Shown piece after piece: positions 11,997 through 24,200 of a stretch of DNA of 64,000 nucleotides. The notes beneath the pieces were generated by a model that worked only from the letters and a program-made list of their open reading frames with translations, was not told where the DNA came from and made no database searches. Source of the stretch: Ciona intestinalis. Taxonomy: Eukaryota; Chordata; Ascidiacea; Phlebobranchia; Cionidae. The position numbers and the translations under genes were made by a program. Location: contig NC_020176.2 in NCBI RefSeq assembly GCF_000224145.3, positions 3,803,826-3,867,825 of the forward strand, written 5' to 3'. Position 1 is the first letter of the stretch, and each line of letters starts with the position of its first letter.

Positions 11997-14652
11997 ATGG
12001 CGTGGCCTATTAACTTAGTTAAGAACATTATTGTAGTAATTGTGTTGCTATGTTATGTCAGCTCCACGTTGGGTAAGTTATACAACGTATTGTCTTGATT
12101 TTAATCAAACCTTAATTTATAATACCTTTATAGCCTTAGATGAATACCTTCAGCTCATAATATTCACTATTTCCTAATCGCGTGTTTTTAACGATTACGG
12201 TTAAATAATTCTTTAAATATTCGTTGTTTACTACCAATTGGGGCGATAAAGAAAATGAAAATATGCCCCATCTTACTCTAACCCGCACATTGTATTAAAT
12301 ACGCAAGTTTATAATTAATGCATGCGTACATTTTTACTCTCTCTTTTTCCTACATACGCGTCGACTTGGGAACAGTTTAATAAACAAAATACAAACAATA
12401 TTAAATTCATTTGTTTCTTCGCTAGCTATAACGGTAATCTAAATTACGGAACAACTCAAAACAACAGTAGTTAGAATTCGCCATCGATAAACGTATACTA
12501 ATTTTTGTTTGCTATAAACTACCAGTATTCAACGCCATGCTTATACTAATGCTTGTGCGGCGAGCTGCAATTAAATCCATGCAACCTGCTATAACCTTTC
12601 ACTCTAAGGATTAGCTTTTGATAAAGAGCAGAAAATCCGCAGTAACTCCCCTGTTATGCAGCTTAAACCGCTATATACGTAGATTGCGTTTCAACATTCG
12701 CGTAAATATGTTGAATTTCGGTTCCAAGGTAAAGTCTTATCGATCTTATTTGCCCGTTGTAAACAGTATGTCCTTCCATGAACTCTATATATCTCCATAT
12801 AAACAAGACTGTCATATATCAATCCCAATATAGGAAAGCTCGCAACAAGCTTTATATCAATTGCTTTGATTAAAATTTCCATGTAAGCTGGACTTCCCGT
12901 ATATGTGGCTTAATTAGAATTTAGGACGAGCCTTTAATCAAATATAAGCACTAACGTGTTTATTGAACTTATTTATATTTAAATTTCATAGCTTGTCGAT
13001 TGCATAATACTCGGGCATACGACTGTGTATTTAAATATGTTTGGTATATAATCTCCATTACGAAATAATCCTAGTATTTTTTGTTCAGGTTGTCACATCC
13101 CAGGCCACACAAATAAGCGAGCCATAAGCCTAGCCGCATCGGTAGAAATGACCGACGTCCAAAAAATTCGAAACTTTTTCATCCCCTGCGTTAATGACGT
13201 GTTTGGTGACGCCAGCTTGGATTTTTCTGGAATCGTTAAGTTTATAACAGACCACTCGCTATGGTATGACGTCACACAGCGTCTGGAATGCGGGTGAATA
13301 TATATATATAGGATCTACGTACGTGGGTTTTAATTAGATATTATATTAGTGTTTTATCCAATAAACAATAAAAAATGTTTATTTTCTGTTTGAATTACAT
13401 CCAAATGTCGAATTTTTTAAAGGGCTGCTGTTTAAACGTCTGCGGCAAACATATTGTCCGTGGCGACAGTGTATAAGAAATACAATTAAAATAAAAATAA
13501 CGAAGATAATTAAACCTTCAGGGAGAAAAACGATACTGTCGAATGTTGGAACGAACGTCTTACTGATGTTTTGACCCGAGGTTCGAAAGAACTTGCTGTG
13601 GCACAGGAGTGTGTGGAGCGATATAAAGACTTTGTTAATAATGGAAAATGTAAGTAACCAATTATTCCTGGTACTGTGGGGTAAGATGGGACACTTTTAA
13701 CACATATTATCAAACTAATCTGCAATCAACAACAGTCTATGGGAGTCGTAAGGGTGATGCGGTTTTATATTTCTTTGAATTTTCATTGTTCACTATCAAA
13801 TGAAAGTTAGTTTCGGTCATTATAGGTAAACATTTATATACACGATCTACTTAAGAGACCTTTGCTAAAAACTTGATGGAACAGCATTTATCTCTGGTCT
13901 TAAGCGTCATCATTTGAAAGTTAATAAATGACATTTTCCGGATCTTTTAGCTTCAAAATATTTGCGTTTCTTTTACAGACAATCCTACCCCGTTGGTTTT
14001 TAATAAATTCGACCGAGTGAGGTCCGAAGATCTGTTGAACTGTCCCACTCGAACGCCACGAAAATTCGATCTTTGCGTGAATAACCAATTCGCCAAAGAT
14101 GAGGTCGAGAATCCAATCGGAAATTTTGATTCTTTGATTGGATTTGTTCAAAGGAAGATGAAATGCAGGTTTTATACCAATTGTGCTCTACTTTTGTTAT
14201 AAACGATATTTTACAGTTTGTACTCTAACTTCGTATATATGATGTATAAACACGCAGCTGTGTTTTAAGTGACTTTTTTCACTTATGAAATGTAACATGA
14301 TTTTATTGTTCTACCATATTTTAAGTCAAATGAAATAAACATTGGTATACCAAATTAGATATTTATAATTATTACATTGGTTTTCACAAAACAAACGGTA
14401 TACACTGGATGTATATACTACCAATATGTTTCACTATACTTCAGTGACTGTGATTGTGGCGAGGTTCTACAAGCCGACAGTGACTTCGCATCGTTCTTCG
14501 TGGGCGAGGGACTACAATGCGACTCTTGTTGGTCAACTAGACTGGCAGCATTGGTCAAAAGTCAATCGACTTTAAGTGAAACAACCAAAAAGTGCGCTGC
14601 AACTACCAACGACGAAGTTTTTTTGAAAGAGGAAACAATGAGAGTATACTAG
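11997..14652 (+). CDS. Secreted cysteine-rich protein of unknown family
   Basis: Five exons join in phase to 268 residues: 11997-12072, 13089-13293, 13522-13649, 13979-14168, 14445-14652 (TAG). Each acceptor ends in a pyrimidine tract plus CAG. Exon 1 encodes a signal peptide (MAWPINLVKNIIVVIVLLC, then YVSSTLG). The predicted mature protein has 13 cysteines spread over all four later exons, including closely spaced CDC and CDSC pairs in the last exon. No transmembrane segment or enzyme motif is seen after the signal peptide. The spacing of cysteines within mixed hydrophobic/charged stretches suggests a disulfide-bonded, largely helical extracellular protein. I do not recognise the family. Intron 1 carries a degenerate MITE-like copy, and intron 3 another. 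A possible polyadenylation signal is ATTAAA at 14934. Confidence 0.72.
12155..12284 (+). mobile_element. Degenerate MITE-like element, family copy 2 (intron 1 of the secreted-protein gene)
   Basis: Internal family segments are present in order: CTAATCGCGTGTTTTTAA, GGTTAAATAATTCTTTAA, TTGTTTACTACCAATTGGGG, then the right terminal repeat GCCCCATCTTACTCTAAC. The left terminal repeat is eroded. Confidence 0.7.
13675..13805 (+). mobile_element. Partial MITE-like element, family copy 3 (intron 3 of the secreted-protein gene)
   Basis: The left end reads TGTGGGGTAAGATGGGACAC, the terminal repeat of the family. It is followed by TTTAACACATATTATC, TATGGGAGTCGTAAGGGT and TTGTTCACTATCAAATG. The right terminal repeat is missing. 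Confidence 0.7.
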
Positions 14653-15257
14653 GTCATACTCTCGCTGTATCCGTAGGAGTGAGAGCAAGTAAAGAGCCCG
14701 AATGGCCGCTTCCATGTTTACATAGCTTATGACTCTTGTCAAATTTACACGAATATATATGCGAATTCGTACAGAGTAGGCTAGTATGCACTATACACAT
14801 TCCATTTAATGCATATGTTTGTTTAAAAATTGTGTAGCGTTTAATTTGGTGGTGTTTTCACAAGAGCTGTTCTGTTTCTGTAGTGTTAATGTGTTGTCAT
14901 ACATTTGTTCGTTTGTCGAGCGTTTTGTATTATATTAAATACAAGTAAAGTTCGAAACATCCTGTCAGTACAAGTACTTTTGTTGCTTGAACATTGTGTT
15001 TAATTGTAACCCTCGCTTTTCGCTAGGACGTTTCAAAAATACCGTATGCTAGAAAGTAGACCCCCCTTTTTTACGATTTTTATAGCATTAACAATTGTAG
15101 GGGATTTCCCTCCACACTTTGAAGGCAGAATAAAAGTTGGCGCGTTTTTAATAAAGGGAATATTTTAATTAAGGAACGCTATTTAATATTGGTTTAATAA
15201 ACATATATATTCTTTGTTTTCCTAAGGTGCACTGTATATGAACAAAAGTAGTAAATT
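14653..15257. other. Intergenic space before NUP155
   Basis: It should contain the 3' UTR of the secreted-protein gene (ATTAAA at 14934-14939) and the NUP155 promoter/5' UTR. No coding frame or repeat was recognised. Confidence 0.55.
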
Positions 15258-18200
15258 ATGATGGTATTTCCTAATAAAGAAACGCCAAAAAATGAAGATT
15301 GTGGGAGTATGCAAGACGCAGCTTTAATCGTGTCTAAAAAACTTCAACTCGATCGTGAAAGCATTGATTTGACGTCACAACTTAACGTTACATCAATATG
15401 TAAGAAACAATATTATTGTTTTTATACTTTGCATAATTTTGACTAATAAAAGTTAGATATGCATTATTCAAAGGCTTTTGATTGTGTTTGCGTTTAATTA
15501 AAGTTGTTTTAATGTGTGTTTTGTATTTATATAGTGCTTACTGCAATATTTTAGTTTTTGTTGTTGTTGCAATTAAAAGCTTCATTTTCCCGACATTTTT
15601 AATAATTTTCATTCCAACTCCAGATTCAAGTGTAAGCAGTGGTTTAAATGACGATGACTACCCAGTAGTCGAACAACTTCCCATCCCTCTTATAACAGAT
15701 GTGAGGAAGGTCCCATTGCCTCCAGAACTTGTGGAACAGTTTGGACGTATCCTTCGTATTATACAACATGGCTGATTTATAAAAGGGCCTACTTAACATA
15801 ATAAATATATATACATTATGGGTGAGGTCCTGGTTTGAGGGCTTTGGCCATACCTAGACTGCTTTTATACATCAGAATGGAAAATGTTTGGAGAGGTTCA
15901 TGTGACCAGTGTCATATATTGACATGATAATATTAATATATTATAATATTAATGATAATATTGTGAACAACTTGGAAAAGATGTTTAAAATAAAATTCCT
16001 TTGTAGGTTTTCAAGTGTGCATAAACAACAAAGTTACCACATATGGTTTGTGGGTATAGTAGGATAACATGTTTGTAGCTCCTAAAAATAAATGTTACAC
16101 TTCTGGTTTTGCGTTATATATATGTTAGAACCCAGGTTTAATTTTGCAGTGTTTTCAATCTGCAAGTATATATGTAACAATTGCTATTTGTTGTTTTGTA
16201 TATTTTTCCTGACCCAACTAATCAGACATGCAATGTAACTGCATCATGGGAATATTTCCCTCAATACGTCGTGCATGGTTAACTGTGGATTCCGATATTT
16301 TTGTCTGGAGATATTTGGATGGTGATGACTTGGCTTACTTTGATGGATTATCTGAAACAATACTTAGTATTGCTTTGGTACAACCTAAACAGGGTAAGAG
16401 TTATTTCATGGTATTTTAATAGTTCTTAACCAATGTCTATATATTTTGTCACTAAGGATATTGTGAATAATCTTTTAGCAGCCAATCTGGTATAAAAAAA
16501 CGTAGGGTGTTTGTTTGCCGCGTAGGCTATGTTTTCTTGCTGAGAAATGCAACATTATTACATTTGTGTTGCCAACCATTTTTAACTTGTATTTTTTCAG
16601 GAATATTCAAAGATCACATCAAGTATCTGCTTGTACTCGCCACACCCCTTGATATTGTAATGTTGGGTGTTAGTTTTGCTGATGGGGGTAAGTTACTTGT
16701 ATTCCTTCGTGTAAATTTTGTTCTGTTTGCATCAATGTATCTGGAAAAGTCATAGTTTGTAACAATAATACTCACGCAAATGAATTATATCAATTTTTTG
16801 CTAGGGCCTTTGTTTTACGGTTTACCTTCTTAGCAAGTTATTGTAAATAAAAAGTTTGAAAATTCCTATTCTGTGCATAAATACATAATATATAATATGA
16901 TTCACACCTTATGCATATCTTGTGTGGATACTGTGTTCAAAAACTGAGATAAAACATCTTTATCACCATCCAGACATAAACAGTGAGATGCGGCTTCTTC
17001 CCGATGCTCTCTTCTCTCTTCCATCCGATGGTAGTTACATCACCAACATCGTTGGAAGCCACAACGGTCGCATCTTCATGGGAGGGAGGGATGGTTTCCT
17101 CTATGAGATTGCTTACCAGGTTTGACTTGAAAGTTTAAATTATAATGCCAAAAGTAATATCACCAATAAATAGTCTTTGACAGGCCAAAATCCAGAATAG
17201 TTAACATAATCCAAAAGCAGCTTATGGTTTTTTTCATTGGCTGCAAAATTCACCGTTCTGGCTTGTACATGTTTATGTGAACAACTAAACATTGGTGGTG
17301 TTACTACTACAGTTAACATTACCTTTTCTTGGTAAACATATATGCTTCAATAGATTTCTTACATAATCGACCAATTCTGTAGTACATCTCAACCCAAGGA
17401 CCTCAACCACGTATAATAGAATCTATTCTATATAATAAATATACATTACCAGGCAAGTGGGGGTTGGTTCAGCAGGAAATGTAACAAAATAAATCACTCG
17501 CGAAGTCGTTTGTCTTTTCTGGTCCCTTCTTTGTTGAACGTGTGGCTATCAGAGGAAGGTAACGTGTTTTGTTTTTCTCTTATTACTTTTTACATAAACA
17601 AATGTTAGAAATGCCTTTTTCCTTGTATAATATTATATTTTTTTCTTTTCCACTTTGCATGCCTATCCTATATAATGTGCATAAACTTATTACCTAACAT
17701 GGGTCGTTGTTTTAATTTCTACCACATCTTGTAGACTCTATATCTCAATTGGTGGTGGATGATACAAGAAATATACTTTACACACGGTCTGAGAAAGGAA
17801 CCATCACAGTGAGATTATGTTTTAATTCTTTTATATTAGTTTTTTTAAATTATTTGTTGAAAGAAGCTTGTAAAGCTGTACATTTTAATAAAAGCATAAT
17901 AGTTCCTTTGCTGTTGTTTAAAAATGTATATGTTCATTTTATTCTTCACTATTTGCCTCATAAATTTCAACGCATTTGCCCCAGTTATAAATCTACAACA
18001 ATCCATCTACCACTGCTAGGTTTATGATCTTGGTCAAGATGGTTGGGGGATGAGTTGCGTTGCGCAATCTTCCCTTGATTCAATTCGGAGGCGGGCTGTT
18101 GCCATCGCAAGTGGAATCGAACCTTCAAACTTAAATGAGTTGGTTCACATAGCAGCTGTCACTTTACAAGAATCTCGACAAATAAACTTGGTGGCTGTGA

Positions 18201-21200
18201 CCCAAGCAGGTTGGTTGGTCGAGTGAATCAAATATATATATTTTAATATTTATATTTTATTATTTAGTATTATTGAAACATATTGAAACACTTGCATACA
18301 ATGGTAACATGGTGTAACAACTAACAATATATGATGTATTTATGCTTTGAGAGCATTACTGTTTGAATTAGTAGATTTTCATCGATCTCAACCTGCTGTA
18401 GCTTGCTGTAGCTTTTAATCTTTACCAAAACACTCTAAAACCAGGTGTTCGTCTTTACTTTATCACCTGCCAACCCCCCACCCTACCACCCCAACCTACA
18501 ACACCATCGACAACAAGTCCGAAACAAAATCTTAACATAAACAAGTTTATAACTCGTCCAAGTGGATTGTACCTTGTGCACGTCCGCCTCCCTCCTGGCT
18601 TCACTGGTTCATCCGTGCAACGTCCCACAACCGTGCACTCCGCGCATTATAACGCTGGTTTGTTTAATTTGATTTGGTTGATATATAAATAAAGATTTAC
18701 TTTCTGGATCAAATATAATCTGTTCACAGCTTAGCTTTATAAGAATACTTCTTCACTGAGTTATCTTGATTAATGTCTAAATTAGGAGAAATATAATAAA
18801 TATATATATTAAAATTGAACCATTTGAATTTAATTCTTTAAATTCAATGTTCAATTACAATATGTAAAGTGTAAAACAAAAGTTTTTAGTAAAGTTCAGG
18901 ACAGTTGTTGAAAAACTTGAAATTCCAATATTTTTTTAGATATTTTTGAATAACCACATATTTTATTATATTTCCACTCACAGGAACTTTACTTCTATCC
19001 TCAACAACTGGTGATGATGGGGTCTTGTGGTGTATCAACAATGATATGTTCGCATTCGATGCAATGTTAAGAGAAACCAAGGTACTTTTAGACACAATTT
19101 TAAATCTTTTTTTCAATTAGCGCTATGAAAAAGTGGTTACTGCGCCTCATTCTTTACCTTACCTAATTCTAGCCAAGAGTATACCGATTTAAGGCTTGAC
19201 GCTGCTAACATTGGGGGCTGTGTATCCTGGGCCATGAGACTACACAGCATATTCTAATATTCTTTTGCTGCATGGCAGATATAACTTTGTTTCTTTTAGA
19301 TCAAAGCTTAACAATCCACAATATCCCATTTATATTTAAAGCTTATAATAATATTTGATTTTTTCATTCATCCATCAGATCAATTTTCGTCTCGACGGTC
19401 GTTCTTGGGCGATTGCTGAAGTAGCAAACCCCCCTTCCCCATTATCCCTTGCTGCTCTTCCATCTGATGCTCCTCCTCTTCCTCCACCTGATCCTCCCAT
19501 CCAGGTCCTCCAGCACATCCAGACTCCTGCAGAGTATGTCATCATCACTGCTCAGGTAAAAAAAAAACGCTAACTTTTAGAGATTAAACCCATCTTTTTA
19601 AAAGCGTAATTTTTTTTTTTTTTAAATATTTTAGTCTTAATTTTTTTTATCTAAAGTGATAAAATGTAAAGAAACCATCTTGATTCCACATAAAATCATA
19701 CCAATCGGTACTCAACTTTACAATGGGTAAAATGTCAAAGTTAGGTTACTACAGGAACAGGATATAACTCCTGTTTTTACTTATAACATTTGTTTTATTT
19801 TTTATATAAATATTTCCCACCCAGGGTTGCCATGTTTTCCACAAACTACGACCAGTCGACCAACTTCGAAACCTTCTTAATCATTTCGACCCAGATTCCA
19901 ACACAATTCACAAATTCTTCCAAATTTACAACGTAAGTTATGGTATTGAAAACTGCTGTGCTTGGTTCTAAAAGTTGGAATGAGCTAATTTTACAAATAA
20001 ATTGTCTAGTTTCTTGTATTATAAAACGAAAATATAGGTAACTAATAAACTGTTTGCCATGATAGCTTGTCTATTAAAAAAAACAAATTGACATTGTGAA
20101 CCTGGGGAGCTAAAAGTAATGATAATTAAAGAGACTAAGTATTTTCTACATTAATACTTAAATTCATTGTTAATTTTATTGCTAAAACTTCTCAAAAATA
20201 TTTAAAAAAATGTCTCAAAAAATTGTTTTTAAAATCTCCCCCCCACCCCAGCAAGGAGAAGCTGCTTGTTGCTGCATCATCCTCTCGTCTTCCTTTGTTC
20301 CTTCCGATCGAGTTATCATTGACAAAGCTGTGGCTGCTCTTATGCATCATGGGGGCGTGGCACTCCCGAAAGTATCGACCAATCAGCTTCCGTCGTCACT
20401 CGCCCATCACACGATGGAACCAATGTCCCCGATATCAGGAACGCATCGACAATCTACGCTAATGAGGACACCTGGTGGCCGTGAGTTGAATTTTACTTTT
20501 GTGGAAGTTTCTGCATAAAATCAGGACCTGACCCATGTAGAATAAAAAGACATTAAAATAGAAAATTAAAGCTATTTTATTCCTTAAATGATGTGAGTCA
20601 TGTTACTGTCAAAATGAAGTTATTTTATTCCCTATTATTTCAACCGTTTTCCACAGTACCAGTGATCAGCACTCCGATGCCCGGATCCCATCCTCCTCCT
20701 CTATCAAGAGATGCAAGATCACCACAACAACATCCTCAATCTCCAGGTATCTTATTATTAGATATTATTGATAAAGAAGTCTTGGTTCTCTAGTCAATAA
20801 ATTCAGAGGGAACATTTATATATATCCAAGTACCTTTGTTGCAGATGTTTATTTTAAGAAATTAGTAGATATGAATTTACATTTATCTAAATTCGGAACG
20901 ATTTGGTCCTTATCCCATATTAGCAATACTCCAAAATAGATATATATTTTATTAGTAGTTGCAAAATATCACTTTAAGTATTGTTGGAAAGTAAAAAAAA
21001 GTGTATATTTTTTATTATAATTTTTATCGATTTTTGGGTATATAGGGTGTTAGCAACTAACATAAAGAAAGGATTCTTAACGAGACTGAAAAATAACATG
21101 AAATATTCTGTTTTGACACCCAGTGCAACAACCAGCAGTAGACCCCAATCAAGTAACATTCTACTCAGAAAGACAGGAAGGAGTTTTCAAGATGTTTTCC

Positions 21201-24200
21201 AGGATAGTCCGGCCATTATGGGAGGGAAGACTTGTTGAGGATTTTGTGATTTCAGAAGCTGGAAAGGAAAAAAGGATTGTAAGTGCTTTGTTGGTTGTTC
21301 TAATGTATTGTTTATTAACACAAACACATTGTTAATCATCTTTGCGCCAATTTTGTCCCAAATCTCAGATCCCACGACATGTTATGTTGCAGGAACTCAT
21401 AGGCGTACAATGGAACACCGTTTCCGACTAGTATTTGATAAATGGGAAAATATGTTTTCTACTTAATATTTGAAAAGATTTATATACTTGTATTAATAAT
21501 TCAAAGGTAAAAAGAGATTTTAACTTATGTTTACCAGGTGGTTAGTCGTGTTGATGAGGGGACAATCAGCTTGGTTATCGACCACTTGGTGTCACTAAGG
21601 AGCTTCCTTTCAAAACACTGCTTGTCCCAACCATCTGGAAGGTAAAAACCATGTTAATATCTAGGACACTATGAGTAGAACCTGATTTGGGTGGGAAATT
21701 GAAATTTTCATCATGTTCAACAAAAGCTATGCTTGTCAGTGTCTGTATAGAGCATTGAACCCGGTATCTTTCTGTTGCGTTGGTTATGCAAGCACTTAAA
21801 CCATTGAGTATAGAACATAGGAGTTAAATGTTTTTTAGTTAAATATCATTTAATATATGGAACAAACAAACAATTTAAAGACTTCCTATGTAAAACTCTA
21901 ATATTAAGGAATAATTATGAATATGGTTATTTTTCAGGGAGTTTTCTCTGCACCACCATGAGCACACCATACCACGCACACTAACGCACGGATATCGAAC
22001 ATCTGATGCCACTATCATTGCTCAACAAGATGCACAGAGGAGACAACTTGGTAGGAACAGATTTTTTCATAATATTATTATGAGCTTCATTATTGTCATG
22101 TTCAGTATTTTTCTTAATTATTAGTTAGGGCGTGGGGATTTTCCTAATTCGTTTGATAGGAGCAGCTTTTCGTCTTATTGTTATTGTTGTGGTGGTATTT
22201 TAAAACTATATTTACTGTTATTAGTGTTATTAATATTAAAATGCTCTATTTTTGTCCAACTCTGTGGTTTTTTTGATAACATTATCAAGTAGAATTTAAA
22301 AAAAAATTAAATACAAAAAAAATACACTTTTTGGTTTAAGTGACATTTCCGCATAGCAGTTATAATTCTTAAAATTTGCAACCAGCATCAATTTCCTTGC
22401 AGAAGAAGCTCACGTACTTGAAATAAGATCATTGAAACAACTACACAGTTTATGTGACCAGTCAATACAAGTGTTTGGTTTATGGAGATTATTATTACAT
22501 CATCAGATCCATGTGTTGTTTGAAGCTTTAGATAAAGTAGGTTGTGGCTGTTACATGTTTCTCTAGTATAACTTGTGGTTTTTGCAACTAATGTGATTTT
22601 ACTTTTTGGTGTATTACTTAAATAATGGTTGTTTTAATAATAAAAAAAACTAGGAACTAGGAAGTCACTATCATATCTTTTTATGTGTAAGGTTCTATGG
22701 CAGGAAATTGCCAGAGAACCAAAGCTGTAAGCCAGAGGTGATCCTTTACGTGGCTATCCCATCCAAGCTGTACATCAAGCTTTCTAATTAAAAACCTTTT
22801 TCTTTCCCAGCAAGCCCAGCCTTCATTGAAACTGATGACGTTTTCAGATGTTGTGCTTTCTGGAGATTCTGTGAGTTTTAATTTTTTAAGTCACTCCAAT
22901 AAAATATTACGAATATTTTGAGAAATTCAACTTTTTACCCACCCACACAGGCTTGCAAGTTTAACTTTTTACCCAACTCCCTAGGTATGCAAAGCTTTAA
23001 TCTCAGCATTGGTTGGTCAATATATTGATGATCATTCAACCATAGATGCCTGAGTTCCCAACTACGTGATATTTGTCCCAATCTATATTCACCTGATGAT
23101 GCTATTTGTTCAAAGGTGAAACATTGTTTGTTTGTATTCTCATATTTCATATAAACTACATATTTTCAATTTGTCGGGATTGTTTATATGCCTGTTTTTG
23201 TACGGAAACTAAAGGGTTTATTTGAGTGATGTACTGTTCCACACCGCACTAAAGTGTGCCAAAGTATAAATATAATTATGAAAAGTGTAAAAACAAAGCA
23301 TATTCATATATATATAAATATGCCCTATACTTTAAATGTAACTTTTTAAAATGTGTTTTAAAATTGTTTGCAAAGTTATCAAAAACTGATTTTAATCCAA
23401 CAAATGTTGTGTGAACTTGCCAAATAAGTTGTTAAATCGATCCAATTCTCAGGCAAGTGAACTTATGAGTTTGGCCCGAACAAGTGAAGCTCATCATCGA
23501 GATGAACAACTTCATGAAGCGGCGAAACTGTTTCAACAAGTCGCTTATTCTGTTAACCTTCCGCATGTAATACAGCAATATTATGCAGGTGTGTTGTTTA
23601 TGTGCGTGATTTCACTTTCAAATTGAACATGAAAATATCTGGTTTTAGTTTTTTTTTTTATCTGGGTTTTTTAATAAGTTTCACACTTTAGGAATATATT
23701 TTAGGAATATATATAACTTCCAATTGTCACCATGATTTTGTTATTTGGTTATTTTTGCTACCAGGGATAATGTGAATAATTTTTTAGTGACTCATCTTGT
23801 GACTCAAACTTAGTATTTCTAATCGTCAGGATAATTTTGTTTATTTTTCTTCTTAGTTCGATTTTACTCGGGGGTTGTCGAGTTATGTCTCCTCGCTGCT
23901 CACAAGCGAGATGAGGAGGGACTTGCTCTTCGTTTGTATCTTTCTTTATCCTCTGGGGACGAAGATGTGGATCCTCTTGTGAGGAAATCATACGTTGCAA
24001 GGTGAAAAAAATTATAATTTTATAAAAATTTCAAATCATTTTGTAAAAAGGACAGGAATGTTTTATTTTTATTGAAGTTAGCTGGAGTTATATCTTTGGT
24101 TATCTATGCTAAACCTTCTATTTTCAATTACATGTTTTCAGTCCTAAGCACTAATGGTATGGTATGAAACATAAGAAAACAAAAAAGAATGTTTTTTTCG

